A DNA stretch of 64,000 nt, from contig CM043964.1 in assembly GCA_014529385.2 (NCBI GenBank), positions 130,476,920 to 130,540,919 on the forward strand. Reading direction: 5' to 3'. Position 1 is the stretch's first letter. The number at the start of each line of letters is the position of its first letter. This stretch comes from Adiantum capillus-veneris (lineage: Eukaryota > Streptophyta > Polypodiopsida > Polypodiales > Pteridaceae). Of the stretch, positions 11,773 to 23,146 are shown piece after piece. The position numbers and the translations under genes are program-made. The notes under the pieces were generated by a model that was not told where the DNA came from, searched no databases, and saw only the letters and a list, made by a program, of their open reading frames with translations.

Positions 11773-13991
11773 CTCGAAAATTAATCAAGGAATGCGAACC
11801 CTATTGCTTACTGGCTGGAACTCTCTATAAGAGAGGAAAAGATGATGTTCTTAGACGTTGTGCCCGCGATGATGAGTATCTATATATTCTACAAGAGGCA
11901 CACATGGGCGTAGCTGGTGGTCACTTTTCAGGAAAGTTGACTGCCCGAAAGATCTTACAGTCAGGCTATTGGTGGCCCACTCTGTTTAAGGATGCATCAC
12001 TTTTTTCAAAGGGATGTGATGAATGCCAACGCTTCAAGAAGCCACAAAGAAGTGATAGGATGCCTCTGCATCCCATCAAGGTAACCCAACCATTTGAAAA
12101 GTGGGGCTTAGACTTTGTAGGACCGATTAGTCCGACTGCACGTAACACGCAATCACGATATATCATTGTGGCTACCGACTATGTGACCAAATGGGCTGAA
12201 GCAAAAGCAACACGAAAGGCGGATGCAAAAACAACAGCTAAGTTCCTCTTTGAGAACATTATCACAGGATTTGGATGCCCCTTTGAACTTGTGAGTGACA
12301 ATGGAACTCATTTTATAAATGAAGTAATAAAAGAACTCACATCAAACTTCATGATATCTCACCACAAGTCTACACCCTATTATCCCCAAGCAAATGGCCA
12401 AGCTGAGAGTACCAACAAAACTCTCATCTCCATTTTGACAAAGACAGTTGAGGCTCATCGCATTGATTGGGACCTAAAGCTTACATCAGCTTTATGGGCT
12501 TATCGTACTGCGTATAAAGTTGCTATTAATTGCACACCGTTTAAGATGGTGTATGGCCAAGAAGCAGTTATGCCATGGGAGTTTGTCATTCCTAGTCTTC
12601 GAGTAGCTTCTCAAGAAGGTTGGGATGGTAACCCCTTAGTGGAGCGATTATATATCCTGGAAAGGCTAGATGAAGAGAGGCAATTAGCTATGCGAAATGC
12701 TCTAGTGGAGAAGGATAGGAGAAAGAAGTGGTTTGATAGCCATTTAAAGGATAAAGACATCAAGGTTGGTGATAAAGTTCTTATGTACGGGGTACGTAAT
12801 GAAAAGAAGAAATTGAAATACGCTGGTAAGGGACCATATCGAGTGTGTGAAATTACCCCGCAAGGTACCATTCGTGTGGAGACTCTAGATGGAGTTGAAA
12901 CCATTGGATTCCTTAATGGGAGTAAATTCAAAAGATATTATGATCCTCTAATCCAGGAAGAGTTGCAAGCCATCCATCAAAAGAAGGCTGCCAAGGAACA
13001 AGCAGAGCTTAAAAAAATCCAAGCAAGAGTTGAGGCTCGAGAACGACAACAACGTCTTAGACGCCAACGAGAGGCTAATCTGGGAATCAAGCAAGCATTT
13101 TTCGAGGACACAGATGACGACTCATTAGAATCTGAGCCACCCCTACGATACCCAATTGAGCTAAATAGCCCCTATGGGAAAGTACTATACAATGCCTTAT
13201 TAGATACGGGAGCTAAACACAATTTGTTATCCTATGGAGTTTTGTGTCAATTAGGGAAACCGGCCCTATCCCCGAGTACGATGCAAGTCAAGGGCATTAA
13301 TAAAAAGAAAACTGCTATTCTTGGAGTCCTTCAGACCCCTGTTGTCTATGACAATGGAAGCATAGTGCAGAGGTTTCTAGTCATGCCCGTGGGAACTATG
13401 GAAGGCAACGTAAACCTGGGATGCACGTGGATGTTGGCAACCAAATGCACTATTGATTGGGATACTGGTAGTGTCACGACGCGATCACCGACTCTTATTC
13501 CTATCATTCAAGCAAAGTTACCTACGTTGCAAACTCTAGCAAAGTTGAAGGATAGCCAACATTCACAAGCCAAGGTGGTTAACTCGTCTTTGCCGGCTAC
13601 CCATGAACCTAGCACTTCAACACTTGTAGTTGCAGCAAGCAGTAATATTGCAAGTACTCAACCTGCACGACCTAAGAGTACATACCAATGGGTCCCCAAG
13701 GTCTTACTTCCAACTACCTCAACCCTCCCATCCATTCCAAGAAAAAATTTCCCCGGAAAACCAAGAGCGTGCCCTAGGAGAGTCAAGACCAAATCACGAT
13801 GGATTCCAAAACAACTATTAGAAGCCCAAGGCTACTATGATGGAAATGAGCAAATTTGGGTACCTAAACGTAAAATGTGTCCTTCCCTATCGACAACAAA
13901 CCCATATGAGTCAAACAGTGTAACGCTAAAGCCATGGCAGACCGTGGGAAGGGAAAGATCACAGAATGCTACACACCTAGTCCAGAGCTAG
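11757..13991 (+). CDS. Element A integrase with a fused second retropepsin-like domain
   Basis: Open frame of 744 codons. Integrase, residues ~1-400: the HHCC zinc-binding part includes 'HMGVAGGHFSGKLTARKI' and 'GCDECQRFKK'. The catalytic triad is D in 'KWGLDFVGPI', D in 'ELVSDNGTHF' and E in 'PQANGQAESTNKTL', and a GPY-like region 'KYAGKGPYRV' follows. After a lysine/glutamine-rich helical linker (residues ~400-440) comes 'YNALLDTGAKHNLLS' with Asp at 13203, then 'NLGCTWMLATKCTIDWDTG', which looks like a complete retropepsin fold. The tail carries 'YQWVPK' and 'SRWIPKQLLEAQGYY' repeats. It overlaps the upstream RNase H frame by a few codons in another frame. Integrase is certain; the extra protease is an inference from motifs. 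Confidence 0.92.
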   Translation: MRKDIARKLIKECEPYCLLAGTLYKRGKDDVLRRCARDDEYLYILQEAHMGVAGGHFSGKLTARKILQSGYWWPTLFKDASLFSKGCDECQRFKKPQRSDRMPLHPIKVTQPFEKWGLDFVGPISPTARNTQSRYIIVATDYVTKWAEAKATRKADAKTTAKFLFENIITGFGCPFELVSDNGTHFINEVIKELTSNFMISHHKSTPYYPQANGQAESTNKTLISILTKTVEAHRIDWDLKLTSALWAYRTAYKVAINCTPFKMVYGQEAVMPWEFVIPSLRVASQEGWDGNPLVERLYILERLDEERQLAMRNALVEKDRRKKWFDSHLKDKDIKVGDKVLMYGVRNEKKKLKYAGKGPYRVCEITPQGTIRVETLDGVETIGFLNGSKFKRYYDPLIQEELQAIHQKKAAKEQAELKKIQARVEARERQQRLRRQREANLGIKQAFFEDTDDDSLESEPPLRYPIELNSPYGKVLYNALLDTGAKHNLLSYGVLCQLGKPALSPSTMQVKGINKKKTAILGVLQTPVVYDNGSIVQRFLVMPVGTMEGNVNLGCTWMLATKCTIDWDTGSVTTRSPTLIPIIQAKLPTLQTLAKLKDSQHSQAKVVNSSLPATHEPSTSTLVVAASSNIASTQPARPKSTYQWVPKVLLPTTSTLPSIPRKNFPGKPRACPRRVKTKSRWIPKQLLEAQGYYDGNEQIWVPKRKMCPSLSTTNPYESNSVTLKPWQTVGRERSQNATHLVQS

Positions 13992-14335
13992 TTTGGGCCC
14001 CAAGGCAAAACCAATTTATTCCACCTAGCTCAGGAAAGGGGGAGTTCCCTGAAGCTTCTAGCTCCTCATGTAATACATCCATAGAGGTGAAAGCTTCTAC
14101 ACAGCCTCCATCTATAGTAGAGGACCTCCATGAAGCTACAAAAGAATCCACACCTCCCAGTGTTCAAGAATCACCTGATGAACCACTTCAAGTTCGATCC
14201 TGGGAGAGTACCTTACCACCCTTGCAACTTGACGAGGAACCTAGGGTAATGGAAAACTACTGGAAAAAATCCTCACATATTACCAACTGGAACATTTGGT
14301 TTCAAAGGGTGACGACATCATTTCAAACGGTATGA
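13934..14335 (+). CDS. Element A pol C-terminal tail ORF
   Basis: Overlaps the end of the integrase ORF in another frame and probably was its continuation before a frameshift. Features are 'ITECYTPSPELVWAPR', a Ser-rich stretch and 'LQVRSWESTLPPLQLDEEP'. Element B encodes the same segment at 22505-22945, so it is conserved in the family. No catalytic motif or membrane segment is seen; function unknown. Confidence 0.6.
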   Translation: MADRGKGKITECYTPSPELVWAPRQNQFIPPSSGKGEFPEASSSSCNTSIEVKASTQPPSIVEDLHEATKESTPPSVQESPDEPLQVRSWESTLPPLQLDEEPRVMENYWKKSSHITNWNIWFQRVTTSFQTV

Positions 14336-14435
14336 TCTACCCAAGGAAGGGGGGAGTGTTTGTGGACATCCATTATTCACTTGCTTCCCTCTCAACCTTT
14401 CTCCCTGACCTCTTAATCTCCAATCTTAGGGAATG

Positions 14436-14446
14436 TATATATAAAG
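14436..14446 (+). promoter_or_regulatory. Internal TATA box before the accessory ORF
   Basis: TATATATAAAG lies 137 bp before the ATG of the extra ORF at 14583, well outside the LTR. It is followed by an A-rich leader. This suggests a separate transcript for the 3' ORF; not proven. Confidence 0.5.
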
Positions 14447-14582
14447 CCTTATACTCACAAAAACAAGATAAAAAAGTAAAAGAGCAAGATCCATAACACA
14501 AAATCATAAAACCAAATTATGCACAAGAACACGACCCTTGTAATATTTGCACTCTAACCATCATCTATTTGCGTGTACAAAT

Positions 14583-15005
14583 ATGGCTAGTACGCTAGAG
14601 TCATCCACTCCTGCCTTGGGTGAGAGGTACCCTCGTTATTTTTCACAAATATTTCACATGGTCTTTTCAGTGCTTGCATGTGAATGGGATTTGATAGGTA
14701 CGCTAGCATGTGAGAGGAATTTTGAGGAGTTAGAATGGCTGATACGTCTCTTGACCACGTCTGATCCATACTTAGTAGAGAGCGTTTCTCCCATTGCACA
14801 AGCCTACCCTTTTGACCAAGATGACTATAGGCGTCTAGTGACCTTCTTAGTACAGATGGGCACCTATGATGAAGAAGAAAATTTACAGGACTACACGGAT
14901 GGCACATATGGTCTCATGGATGATGACTTTGTTTATCTCGACGACCAGGATAGGGGTTTAGCCTTAGGGTTTTCCCCCAACCTCTACAATATCCTATTCC
15001 CTTGA
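14583..15005 (+). CDS. Element A accessory ORF of unknown function (140 aa)
   Basis: Open frame in sense orientation after pol; the start MASTLESSTPALGER at 14583 is preferred over the in-frame ATG at 14547 because it follows the leader cleanly. The product is acidic, with helical hydrophobic stretches ('FSQIFHMVFSVLACEWDLIG', 'EELEWLIRLLTTSDPYL') and an Asp-rich end ('GLMDDDFVYLDDQDRG'). No zinc finger, signal peptide or clear membrane segment. I do not recognise it. Some plant gypsy elements carry extra ORFs after pol (family knowledge). Element B has lost it, with a palindrome at the equivalent place. Confidence 0.6.
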   Translation: MASTLESSTPALGERYPRYFSQIFHMVFSVLACEWDLIGTLACERNFEELEWLIRLLTTSDPYLVESVSPIAQAYPFDQDDYRRLVTFLVQMGTYDEEENLQDYTDGTYGLMDDDFVYLDDQDRGLALGFSPNLYNILFP

Positions 15006-16362
15006 CTCTCTAGGGGGAGTGCAAATAATTAGGTTAGGGTTCCTTATGTTTTTTGTTGTGTTCAATAAGTGTTGGTACCTTTTCCCACTAATGTGCCTCC
15101 TGGAGGTATTCCTTTTGTTTCCTAGTGTGTACAGGAGCGTGTTGCTATTGATAGGATTTGGACCTTCATGGAATCTTTATCGCGACTCACTCTTCAAATC
15201 AAGCGCGACCATCGACACAAATAGGTGTTTCTTGTCCATTAGCATTGCCCCTTATCTTTTTTGCATCTATGATTGTCTGATTTGATTGTGATTGGTAGCC
15301 TAATATTCACCGCATTTGCTTAGTATCAAACATTTAATTCAATGTAATTTTTTGTCATAATCACTTGTCTAGGTTTAAAAATCAAGCAGTCCGACTAAGC
15401 TAGTTTGACCAAGTTAGGTGTTAGAAATCTTCTCTTAATACCTAATAATCAATGGTTACTTAGGTTCTTAATACGATTTAGGCAGCATTGTGTGAAATGT
15501 ACTAGGGCTTTCTAGTGGGCTTGACCCTATTGACCTTTCGCTTAAGTATTATAAAGGGAGTTTACTAGTGTGATGAGCCTGGGGAGGTGTATCAGTGTTA
15601 TATGACCCCCCAAAGTTACAAAATTAAAATGTTGAAAATGAACAAACAAAAAATCAAAGTGCCACATTGTAAAATCTTAAGCTGGAAGAGAAATCTCAGC
15701 TTGATTTGGTACTTCACTCACATGTATTGCCTATGGTACTAGATCCCTAGAGGTTCCCAGTGTGGGCGCTTTTCCTTGAAAAGCAAAAAACCCAAGGCAT
15801 ACAAAATAAGCACACACATCAAAATTGATCACTGTGAAAAGAATTTGGGGGGTCAAAGAAAAAGTAATCAGTCAGGCGATGATTTCATGAGAAATTTCTT
15901 TTATGGTAGCTTAACTACAAGGTCTTCTAGATATAGCCTCTAGTCAGCCCTCGAACATGAATACTTGGCTCTCGCGATTAAACAACTTAATTGAGCACAA
16001 AAAATTAAGAAGCTTACCCATGGTATTAATATTCGATCTCTAGTGCCTTTCGACCATCAAATGAGCGACCCCAGACTTGTTTAATTTTTTACCTTTACAT
16101 CTGTTTATGCATTTGGTTACATTGCAATTTAATGTTCATTGCTGACAAATTGTTTGAAATTCTTTTACCAATCAATTTGTCTACTTAAAACTGCATATGC
16201 TTTTTAATCACTTATGAGAATTCAATTACTGTGCCAATGTTGTTTGATTTTGCAGTGACTGAAGAAGGCTAAGGACATTCATCTCAAATGCTCTTCCACC
16301 TCGACGAACGAGCTTCAACTCAATAGCTTCAGAGGACGGAATCTACATCAGGAAGGGGGGCA
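15006..16362 (+). other. Element A 3' untranslated region with polypurine tract
   Basis: Noncoding, conserved with element B 23590-25039. It ends in a polypurine tract GGAAGGGGGG at 16351-16360, just before the 3' LTR, which primes plus-strand DNA synthesis. Confidence 0.85.
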
Positions 16363-16935
16363 TGTTAACCCTCACGGCTCACGGACACGCCATCACCTAC
16401 GACGGACGTGTATTATGTATTTGGTAGAGTCAGGTACCGGGCTTGTCGGACCAATAGGAAAAGGGTAAGAGTGATCGCCGATGAGAGGCGCACTCTAACT
16501 GGGACATTCAAGGGATTAGTTGGCTAAGCATGGGCGCCCAAGTGTGAATGGGGTGAGCTCATATAAAAGCCAACTAAACCTAAAATTCACTTATTCTCTC
16601 ATTTGTGCAATAGAAGAGTGCTCTTGCTCCATCTCCATCTCCATCTTCTTCTTCTTCACCTCCTCGTGTGTGTGTGTATGTGTGAGAGAGAGAGAGAGCG
16701 CGATCGAGCATTGCGGCAGCACGACGGCGGTGAAGCGGTTGAGCGCGACGTAGCGGCGTCTCCTTCTTCTTCGTGGCGAGGAATCCTCCACGGCAGGAGC
16801 ATAGAGCAGTGAGTGACACACCATTGCCCTCTTTTGAGCTTACTAGTTAAGCTAGTTGTGTGCTTGGAGCCATCTGTGGCTTGCACACAGTGTTAGGCAA
16901 GGCCCTTGCTTCGACAGTGGGGCAAGGAGTGCACA
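16363..16935 (+). repeat. Element A 3' LTR
   Basis: TGTTAACC to GTGCACA, the counterpart of 3298-3872. TATA box at 16562-16569. It is followed by the right GAGCC duplication at 16936-16940 and then the remainder of the element B 5' LTR. Confidence 0.93.
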
Positions 16936-16940
16936 GAGCC

Positions 16941-17005
16941 ATTTGTGGCTCGCACACAATGTATCGGCAAGTCCCTTGCATTGACACGTGCGACAGACGA
17001 GCACA
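16941..17005 (+). repeat. Element B 5' LTR, right part
   Basis: Matches the last ~65 bp of the element B 3' LTR (for example 'tcggcaagtcccttgcattg') and ends in CA. It joins 2665-3297 when element A is removed. Confidence 0.9.
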
Positions 17006-17009
17006 TTTT

Positions 17010-17027
17010 TGGCGCCGTTGCCGGGGA
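17010..17027 (+). promoter_or_regulatory. Element B primer-binding site (tRNA-Asp)
   Basis: TGGCGCCGTTGCCGGGGA matches the 3' end complement of plant tRNA-Asp without mismatch, after a TTTT spacer. Confidence 0.9.
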
Positions 17028-17715
17028 AATTCCCTACATTAAGCTCGAGTAGCACTCTATACTACTTTGTGGTGCATTTTGAAATGTAGGAAAGGTAGAG
17101 AAGGAAGGTGTGTGTGTTGAGAAGGAGTTTGTTTTGCTGATGTGTATTGTTTTGTTAATAAGGTGTTGAAAGGTACTGTGTTTTCTCTGTGATAAGGTGT
17201 TAGCATTAAGGTAGTAGATCCATAATGTTAGTTCTGTGTAAAGTACAATAAGTAGTGCGTAACAATAGTTGTATCAGTGGTAAGTAGGTAGGTTAGGTGT
17301 GTGTGTGCTCGTGCGCACAGAGCGGCCGTGGCCATCTTATCCCCAAAAAAAAAAGGTAGGACCAGGATCGGGAATATCCCCTAGACCCAAGCTCAGGCCC
17401 AAGCCCAAGCTCACGCTCTGGCTCTGGCTCAGGCCTCATTCCTCCTTTAAAATTACGTATTTTAGCCTCATGCGTAGGTAAAAATCGACCTTTTTGAGGA
17501 TCAAGGGAGCTTTGGGTAATCGAACACTGTGCTGTAAAGCACACCACGACCCCCTGAGCAATACACTTGTTTCAAGCTATCACACGGTTTAATCCAAAAA
17601 CCAATTATTAAAAAACTTAAAAAAACATAAAAGAACGAGTGAAAATGGACACCTAAAAAAGTAAGCGGTTAACCCTCGAGGTTATTCGCCGACACTTGTA
17701 GGGTGCCAAAGGCAC
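17028..17715 (+). other. Element B leader, no gene
   Basis: Noncoding leader between primer site and gag. It contains a GGCCCAAGCCCAAGC-type imperfect repeat near 17395 also seen in the element A leader near 4515. Confidence 0.7.
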
Positions 17716-20700
17716 ATGCATCTACGCTCTGGTCATGTGCTAGAGGCCGAGCAACTAGTGAGCATTTCGACTTACGCGAGTTCTCAATATCCACCTACCT
17801 TAGGTTCCGGGCCCTCGGCAGGGACCCAAGGTAGTACAAACCAAGACCCAAACATAGCAGCTAGTGACTCTTCCTCTGACTACGATGTCATGGAGGCTTT
17901 CCCAATGCCTAATCCCGATAGCTCAAGCCAAGACATGCATGCCATGGGTCCACGGTCCAGGCCGAGCATGCTTAGCCGCTTGAAGGAAACCTTTAGTAGA
18001 GCCACTCGCTCCGAACATGGAGCTAACGATGTAAATGAGGGGGGTGGGGAAGTAAATTCACCATTCATGACCTACGTAGACCCTATGCTCTTAGAGAGTG
18101 TGCACGTGAATACATCATTCACTGCACCCCCTTCCTCTTTAGAGCTATTCCCCTCCGAGGTCATATTACCTGATGGTAGAAGCCTTGCCGAAGTGCAAGA
18201 GGTTGAGTGATATATCATTGCGGCTAGGGAAAATGAAATCGAGAGATTACGCAAGGCGGAGCAACGAAGAGAGTTAAAAGCAAAAGCTCCTATGTCAATA
18301 TCATTTCTAGGAGAGCAATCAAGTGCTCCGGAATTAGCGATCACTAAGGGTCAACCCATAGAGAGCCACATTGCATCTAGTTCAAAGGACACCCCTATCA
18401 CCTCAATCCTAGATTGAGCGTTCTTAAATGAGAACTAGGAGTACGAACTACAAACGGAAACTATAACCGACCTATACACAGGTCACACCTATCATGTGGG
18501 TTGGTTAGATGTCCTACAATCCACAACAGGTGCTACTAGTGTAGAGAATCAACAACAAAGAGTTTGTGAGGTCATCCATAGGGTTACTGAACTAGAGATA
18601 CAGAACAAGGGGATCCACATGCCTTCAACGGGTCTCATGAGATTCTTGGATACAGGGAAGGCTAAACAACCAACCTTATCACAAATGGAAACTCCCTCGG
18701 TAAGTCCGATTGATCCTCCATATGTTGTTTCGCCAGGGGTCTCAGTGCAATCTGAGCCCACAAGTGATAGATTTATTTTTCCAAGTCTAGCTCTTCTTTC
18801 CCTTGATGACACCACGGCTACCATGCCTACCCCAATGATGGGCATGCCAAGAAACACGCCATGGACCTCATTTGTTAGTAAAGCACCGCTACACGGTAGC
18901 TCAATGCTGCCTGCAATAGTACGTATAAGTGTGTACCAATCGTATATACCTATAGGTCCTCGTACTCATGTAGTTCCTACCCCTCCCATTGTTTCAACAA
19001 CCTATGCTCCACAATCACGACACCCAATTTCTTATTTCCATGGGACTATATCGGCTAGCATTAGCATGTCACATCCGACGTCAGCTATGCCTAGGGCCAC
19101 ACATATGAACTTTGGACCGCCACATGGCATAACACCGTACCAAACATGGAATCCAAGGGCTTCCTGTGTGCCAAGCCCAATGCCAATACCTACTCCACAT
19201 GTAGTCTCTCGAGAACCTCCACCCGTAGTTCCTGCTCACTTAGGTGACTTGGCAACATTTGCTCAAGCTATTGGTCGATTTATTGCTGACAATATACGTA
19301 ACACGCCTAATAGAGAACTTAGAAATAAGGCAGTACAAATAGCCAAGCTCACACAAAAATTTAGTGGAGATGGGGATGTGAGAAAGCAAATCGAAGTGTT
19401 TGAACAAATATGTGATTCTCTAGGAGAACACAATGACCTGCATAAGAGTAATGATTTAAGCCTAACCTTAAGTGGGAAGGCTAGGGATTGTTATAGAACC
19501 CTAAGGGTGGAAGAAAAAACGATTTACCCTACTCTTAGGAGACTGTTCTTAAAAGAATACATACGAGAGGGAGTGCTTTGGGGTGTAGCCTCTCAGCTCC
19601 AGAAAGCCCAACGAGAGGAAGGAGAGTCGGTGAGAGACTTTATCGGTCGCTGAAGCATTTGAATTCTCGTTGTAATCCCAATGAGCCCTTCAATAATAAT
19701 CAATTGCTTGATAGATTCATTAGGGGATTACGACATGAGGATATCTACAATGGCCTAGTCATCAGAGGTATCACCACTTGGGAAGCAGTCACCACCAATG
19801 CGATCCAATTGGAGGATAATTTAATGATTCAAGGAGCAAGAGTGTCTATTGAGCCTAAATCTATTAGCTCGCAAGCATCGGGGCATCATCCTGACACTAA
19901 AGCCTATTGCTAAGGAGACAAAGATATCTCAAATGACTTTAGCAGATCTCACCAAGGCCATTCAAGAGAGTCTTAGAGACAATCGTGCTCCGCAAAACAA
20001 TCATATGTATCCAAGAAGGGAGCAACAATGGTGCTCAGTATGCTATGAACCACATAGTACCACTGAATGCCCTACTTATAGAGTAAAATTCTATGGGAAC
20101 TGCAATGCCTATGGGAGGTATGGTCATCAAGCTAAGGATTGCATAGTATTTAAGCATGCGATGGCCAATAGAACAACCTTATCATGGACAGACACACCTT
20201 GAGTGCCTGCATTGATGTCGGCCCCACCTCTTGAACAAATGTCACAACACATGGTCCCTAGGACCCAAAATGTTGTTCAAACAATACCCTTACCACCTCC
20301 AGTGCTAGGACCGCAACCACCACATGTGAGAATCACTTATGTGAATCAAGTGGGTTGTGAGTCATCTATTGCTTGTTTGGAAGGCTGTGAGGAAGATATA
20401 GACCCTAATATTGCCTATAGGATGGATGCGCTTGAAGAAAGTCCACAATACTACATGGAGGACTATGGGGGACAAGTCAAACTTGTCTATTAAGTAGTTG
20501 CTCTTGCTGCAAGAGGCAAAAATATCAATTACACTGCTAAGAGACCACCTCTTCAATACTATGAGTGTGGAGGTCCACATCGTGTGGCCAAGTGTCCTAT
20601 TAGGCTACAAAAGAATGCCACACTAATGCAAACAAATCAAGCGAGCACGTCTACAATGTTGATACTCATGTGTAATTGATGTGGCATAGATCATTTGATT

Positions 20701-21630
20701 GCCCAATGTCCAAATAATCCAAATGCATCAAAGATCACGCCATTAAACTTGATTGAGGTTACCGAGGAGCCATCACAAAGTACACCTGTGGTACCAGTAA
20801 ACGTACTCACACGGCCGATGCTCCAAAAACAAAATTATACTCTTGAGGAAAGAGACACAGCATCAATTGCCCAATCTCAGAAAAAGAAGAAAACACGAAG
20901 AAAGAGATCATAAAAAGCGGCGAAGTCAAACCCCAGTTCAAAGACCAACATAGGGACTGGTGACGACCCGTATATATGAACGACACTGAAGAGGATTCTG
21001 ATTCAGGTGAAACCATGGAGACCAAAACGACCACTAAGATAGAAACCAACAAGGAAGATCTTCATGAGCCACAATGGCCAAGATCCAAGAACAAGATAGG
21101 AACTTATCCAAATCCTACAGAGGAGATCGAGCGTCAAGCAATTAAGGAGTTTGGTAGAAGATACCCAAAGGGATCTAGAACCAGCACCTAGGAAGATCCA
21201 GATTACAGACATAGTGTTCTCTACGCAACAACAACCTCACCAAGTCCATAGACCCTTAGCCATACCTAGTGTCATCCAAGAAGAAAGTGATTTAAAGTCA
21301 TGGGAAAGTGGGCGTACTCATTTCTTGATGGAAAGAATGTTTACAGAGGGACTACCTCATCCTATCAAAGAAATGGAGATCCCATCTTCCCCATGTCAAG
21401 GGACTGAAGCCCAAAAGGTGACGTTAAACATTGCAAAATTGATGGATTTCATGTCTTCAGAAGTTAGAACCACCATCATGTCCAAACTATATAAAGACCC
21501 TAAGCTAGTCTCAGCTCTTCGAGCCTTCCTCAATGGAGAACTAAAGTTTGGGCTACCACAATTTTCACAGATGGATGGAGCTGGGGAGATGCCAATAGAG
21601 GAGGAACACTTAGATCCACAACCCAACTTA
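17716..21630 (+). pseudogene. gag: Element B gag polyprotein (broken)
   Basis: Starts MHLRSGHVLEAEQ and follows element A gag along its whole length, including 'KFSGDGDVRKQIEVFEQ' and 'LSLTLSGKARDCYRTL' around 19355-19500. Zinc-knuckle clusters are degraded: at 20101-20145 the second Cys of CxxC is Tyr ('CNAYGRYGHQAKDC'). Stops at 18208, 18416 and 20201 and frameshifts near 19650, 19880 and 20930 break the frame. The segment 21151-21630 matches the region of element A just before protease ('LMDFMSSEVRTTIMSKLYKD'). Confidence 0.87.
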
Positions 21631-22497
21631 GATGAGAACCCTATGGTAGAAATACCTGTTAACAAGTTGGGACAATACTTTGAGGGTGATGAATACAATG
21701 CGACCATGCCAATCACTACTAAGGGATTAACGGTGAAGGGAATCCTTGATGGTGGCGCTGGGGTTAGCATTGTGACTAAAAATTTCTGGGAAACTATGGG
21801 AAGACCTCACCTTGCGACCACAACCATAGTAGTGAAGATGGCCAATGGGTCTATTGTTAAACCTATTGGGATGCTAGAAGATCTCAAGTTCAAGGTCTTT
21901 GGACATAAAATAAGAGTTACCTTCATTCTTATGGATTTCTCCAAGCACACTATGGCATCTGAGATGATCTTAGGACGTCCTTCCATGAGGGAAGAAAAAA
22001 TGGTTCATGACCGGTCTAAAAACCATGTCTACTTGCAGTTCCAAGATTCTGTCATTCGAGTGGATCTTGTAACTGGTAGAGCACATCCTCTAGGAAACAG
22101 GTTTATAATTGATCATAGATCTGACACCACAATTCACTCGGCCCCATTGCAGTATTGTTACACGTGTAAAGCGGACACTGATGTTGGGGAAGATTCTCCT
22201 TATATGGATGTACTACCTGGGATGACTGAGTCGGACAATCTGGATTGGGTCCACCTAGCAGCAACCATAGATACTTGGGGAAACAGGAGGACAACCTGGG
22301 TAACACTTGAGGGGGATGAAATGCCCGTACCCTTAAATATGCTACAAGCAATGCATATGGCTTTTGACAAGACTCATCCTAATATAACGAAGAAAACATA
22401 CAAGTGGGTCCCTAAAGCTTCTTTAGCGACCATAGCTAGTGCCAAAAAACAGAAGCCTTGTAAGAAACGTCCCACTCGCCCAAAAAATGTAAGCTAA
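21631..22497 (+). pseudogene. Element B protease and linker, RT-IN deleted
   Basis: Protease site 'GILDGGAGVSIVTKNFW' with the Asp codon at 21748-21750, then 'MILGRPSMREEKMVHDR'. This copy is open where element A has a stop. After 'YMDVLPGMTESDNLDWVHLA' the sequence reaches 'KKTYKWVPKASL', which in element A lies after integrase and the second protease domain. About 4 kb encoding RT, RNase H, integrase and the second protease is therefore absent. The ORF 21151-22497 remains open across the junction. Confidence 0.85.
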
Positions 22498-22504
22498 ACG
22501 TCTA

Positions 22505-22945
22505 TTGGAAGCCCAAGGCTACTATCAAGGAAATGATCAAATCTGGGTGTCAAAACGTAGATCGTGTTCTTACTTATCACCTGACCCATGTGCTCCCAAT
22601 CCTGTAGCTCCAAAACAAATTGACAATCGTGGAAAGAAAAAAATCACAAAATGCTACACACCCGCTCCAGAGCTAGTTTGGGTACCGAAGAAAGAACGAT
22701 TTGTTCCACCTAGCTCAGGAAGGGGCGAGTCCCATGAAGCTTCTAGCTTCTCATGTAATGCATCCATAGAAGTAAAAGCTTCTCCACATCCTCCACCTAC
22801 AATAGTGAACCTCCATAAAGCTAGAAAGGAATTCACACCTCCCAATGTTCAAGAATCACCTGATGAACCACTTCAAGTTCGATCCTGGCAGAGTACCTTG
22901 CCACCCTTGCAACTCGATGAGGCACCTAAGGTAATAGAAAACTAA
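22505..22945 (+). CDS. Element B pol C-terminal tail ORF
   Basis: Equivalent of element A 13820-14335 with 'AQGYYQGNDQIWVSKRR', 'ITKCYTPAPELVWVPKK' and 'LQVRSWQSTLPPLQLDEAP'. Shifted by a frameshift from the upstream ORF. Function unknown. Confidence 0.6.
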   Translation: MEAQGYYQGNDQIWVSKRRSCSYLSPDPCAPNPVAPKQIDNRGKKKITKCYTPAPELVWVPKKERFVPPSSGRGESHEASSFSCNASIEVKASPHPPPTIVNLHKARKEFTPPNVQESPDEPLQVRSWQSTLPPLQLDEAPKVIEN

Positions 22946-23146
22946 TGGCAAAAACCCTCACCTATTACCAACTGGAACAATTGGTTTCAAAGAGTGACGA
23001 GCACATTTCAAACAATATGACCTACCCAAGGAAGGGGGAAAGTCTTCATTCATGTCAGCCTATTGAATTATTTTCCTCTTACCCTTCTTTCCCCGACCCT
23101 TGAGATTTTTGATCTTAGGGATTTGAAAAGTGGATGAGAGAAAAAT

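Larger units (their letters stand above)
3298..16935 (+). mobile_element. Element A: 13.6-kb Ty3/gypsy retrotransposon nested in the element B LTR
   Basis: Complete from LTR to LTR with a 5-bp duplication. Internal order is primer site, leader, gag, protease, RT, RNase H, integrase with a fused second protease-like domain, tail ORF, extra ORF, long 3' region and polypurine tract. The order PR-RT-RH-IN and the HHCC integrase identify Ty3/gypsy. The tRNA-Asp primer and the 'LRSG' gag start recall the Tat/Athila group (family knowledge, not tested). The two LTRs differ at roughly 20 positions by eye, so insertion is fairly recent on a plant scale. Stops in gag, protease and RT make this copy defective, although the integrase ORF is open over 744 codons. 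Confidence 0.92.
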
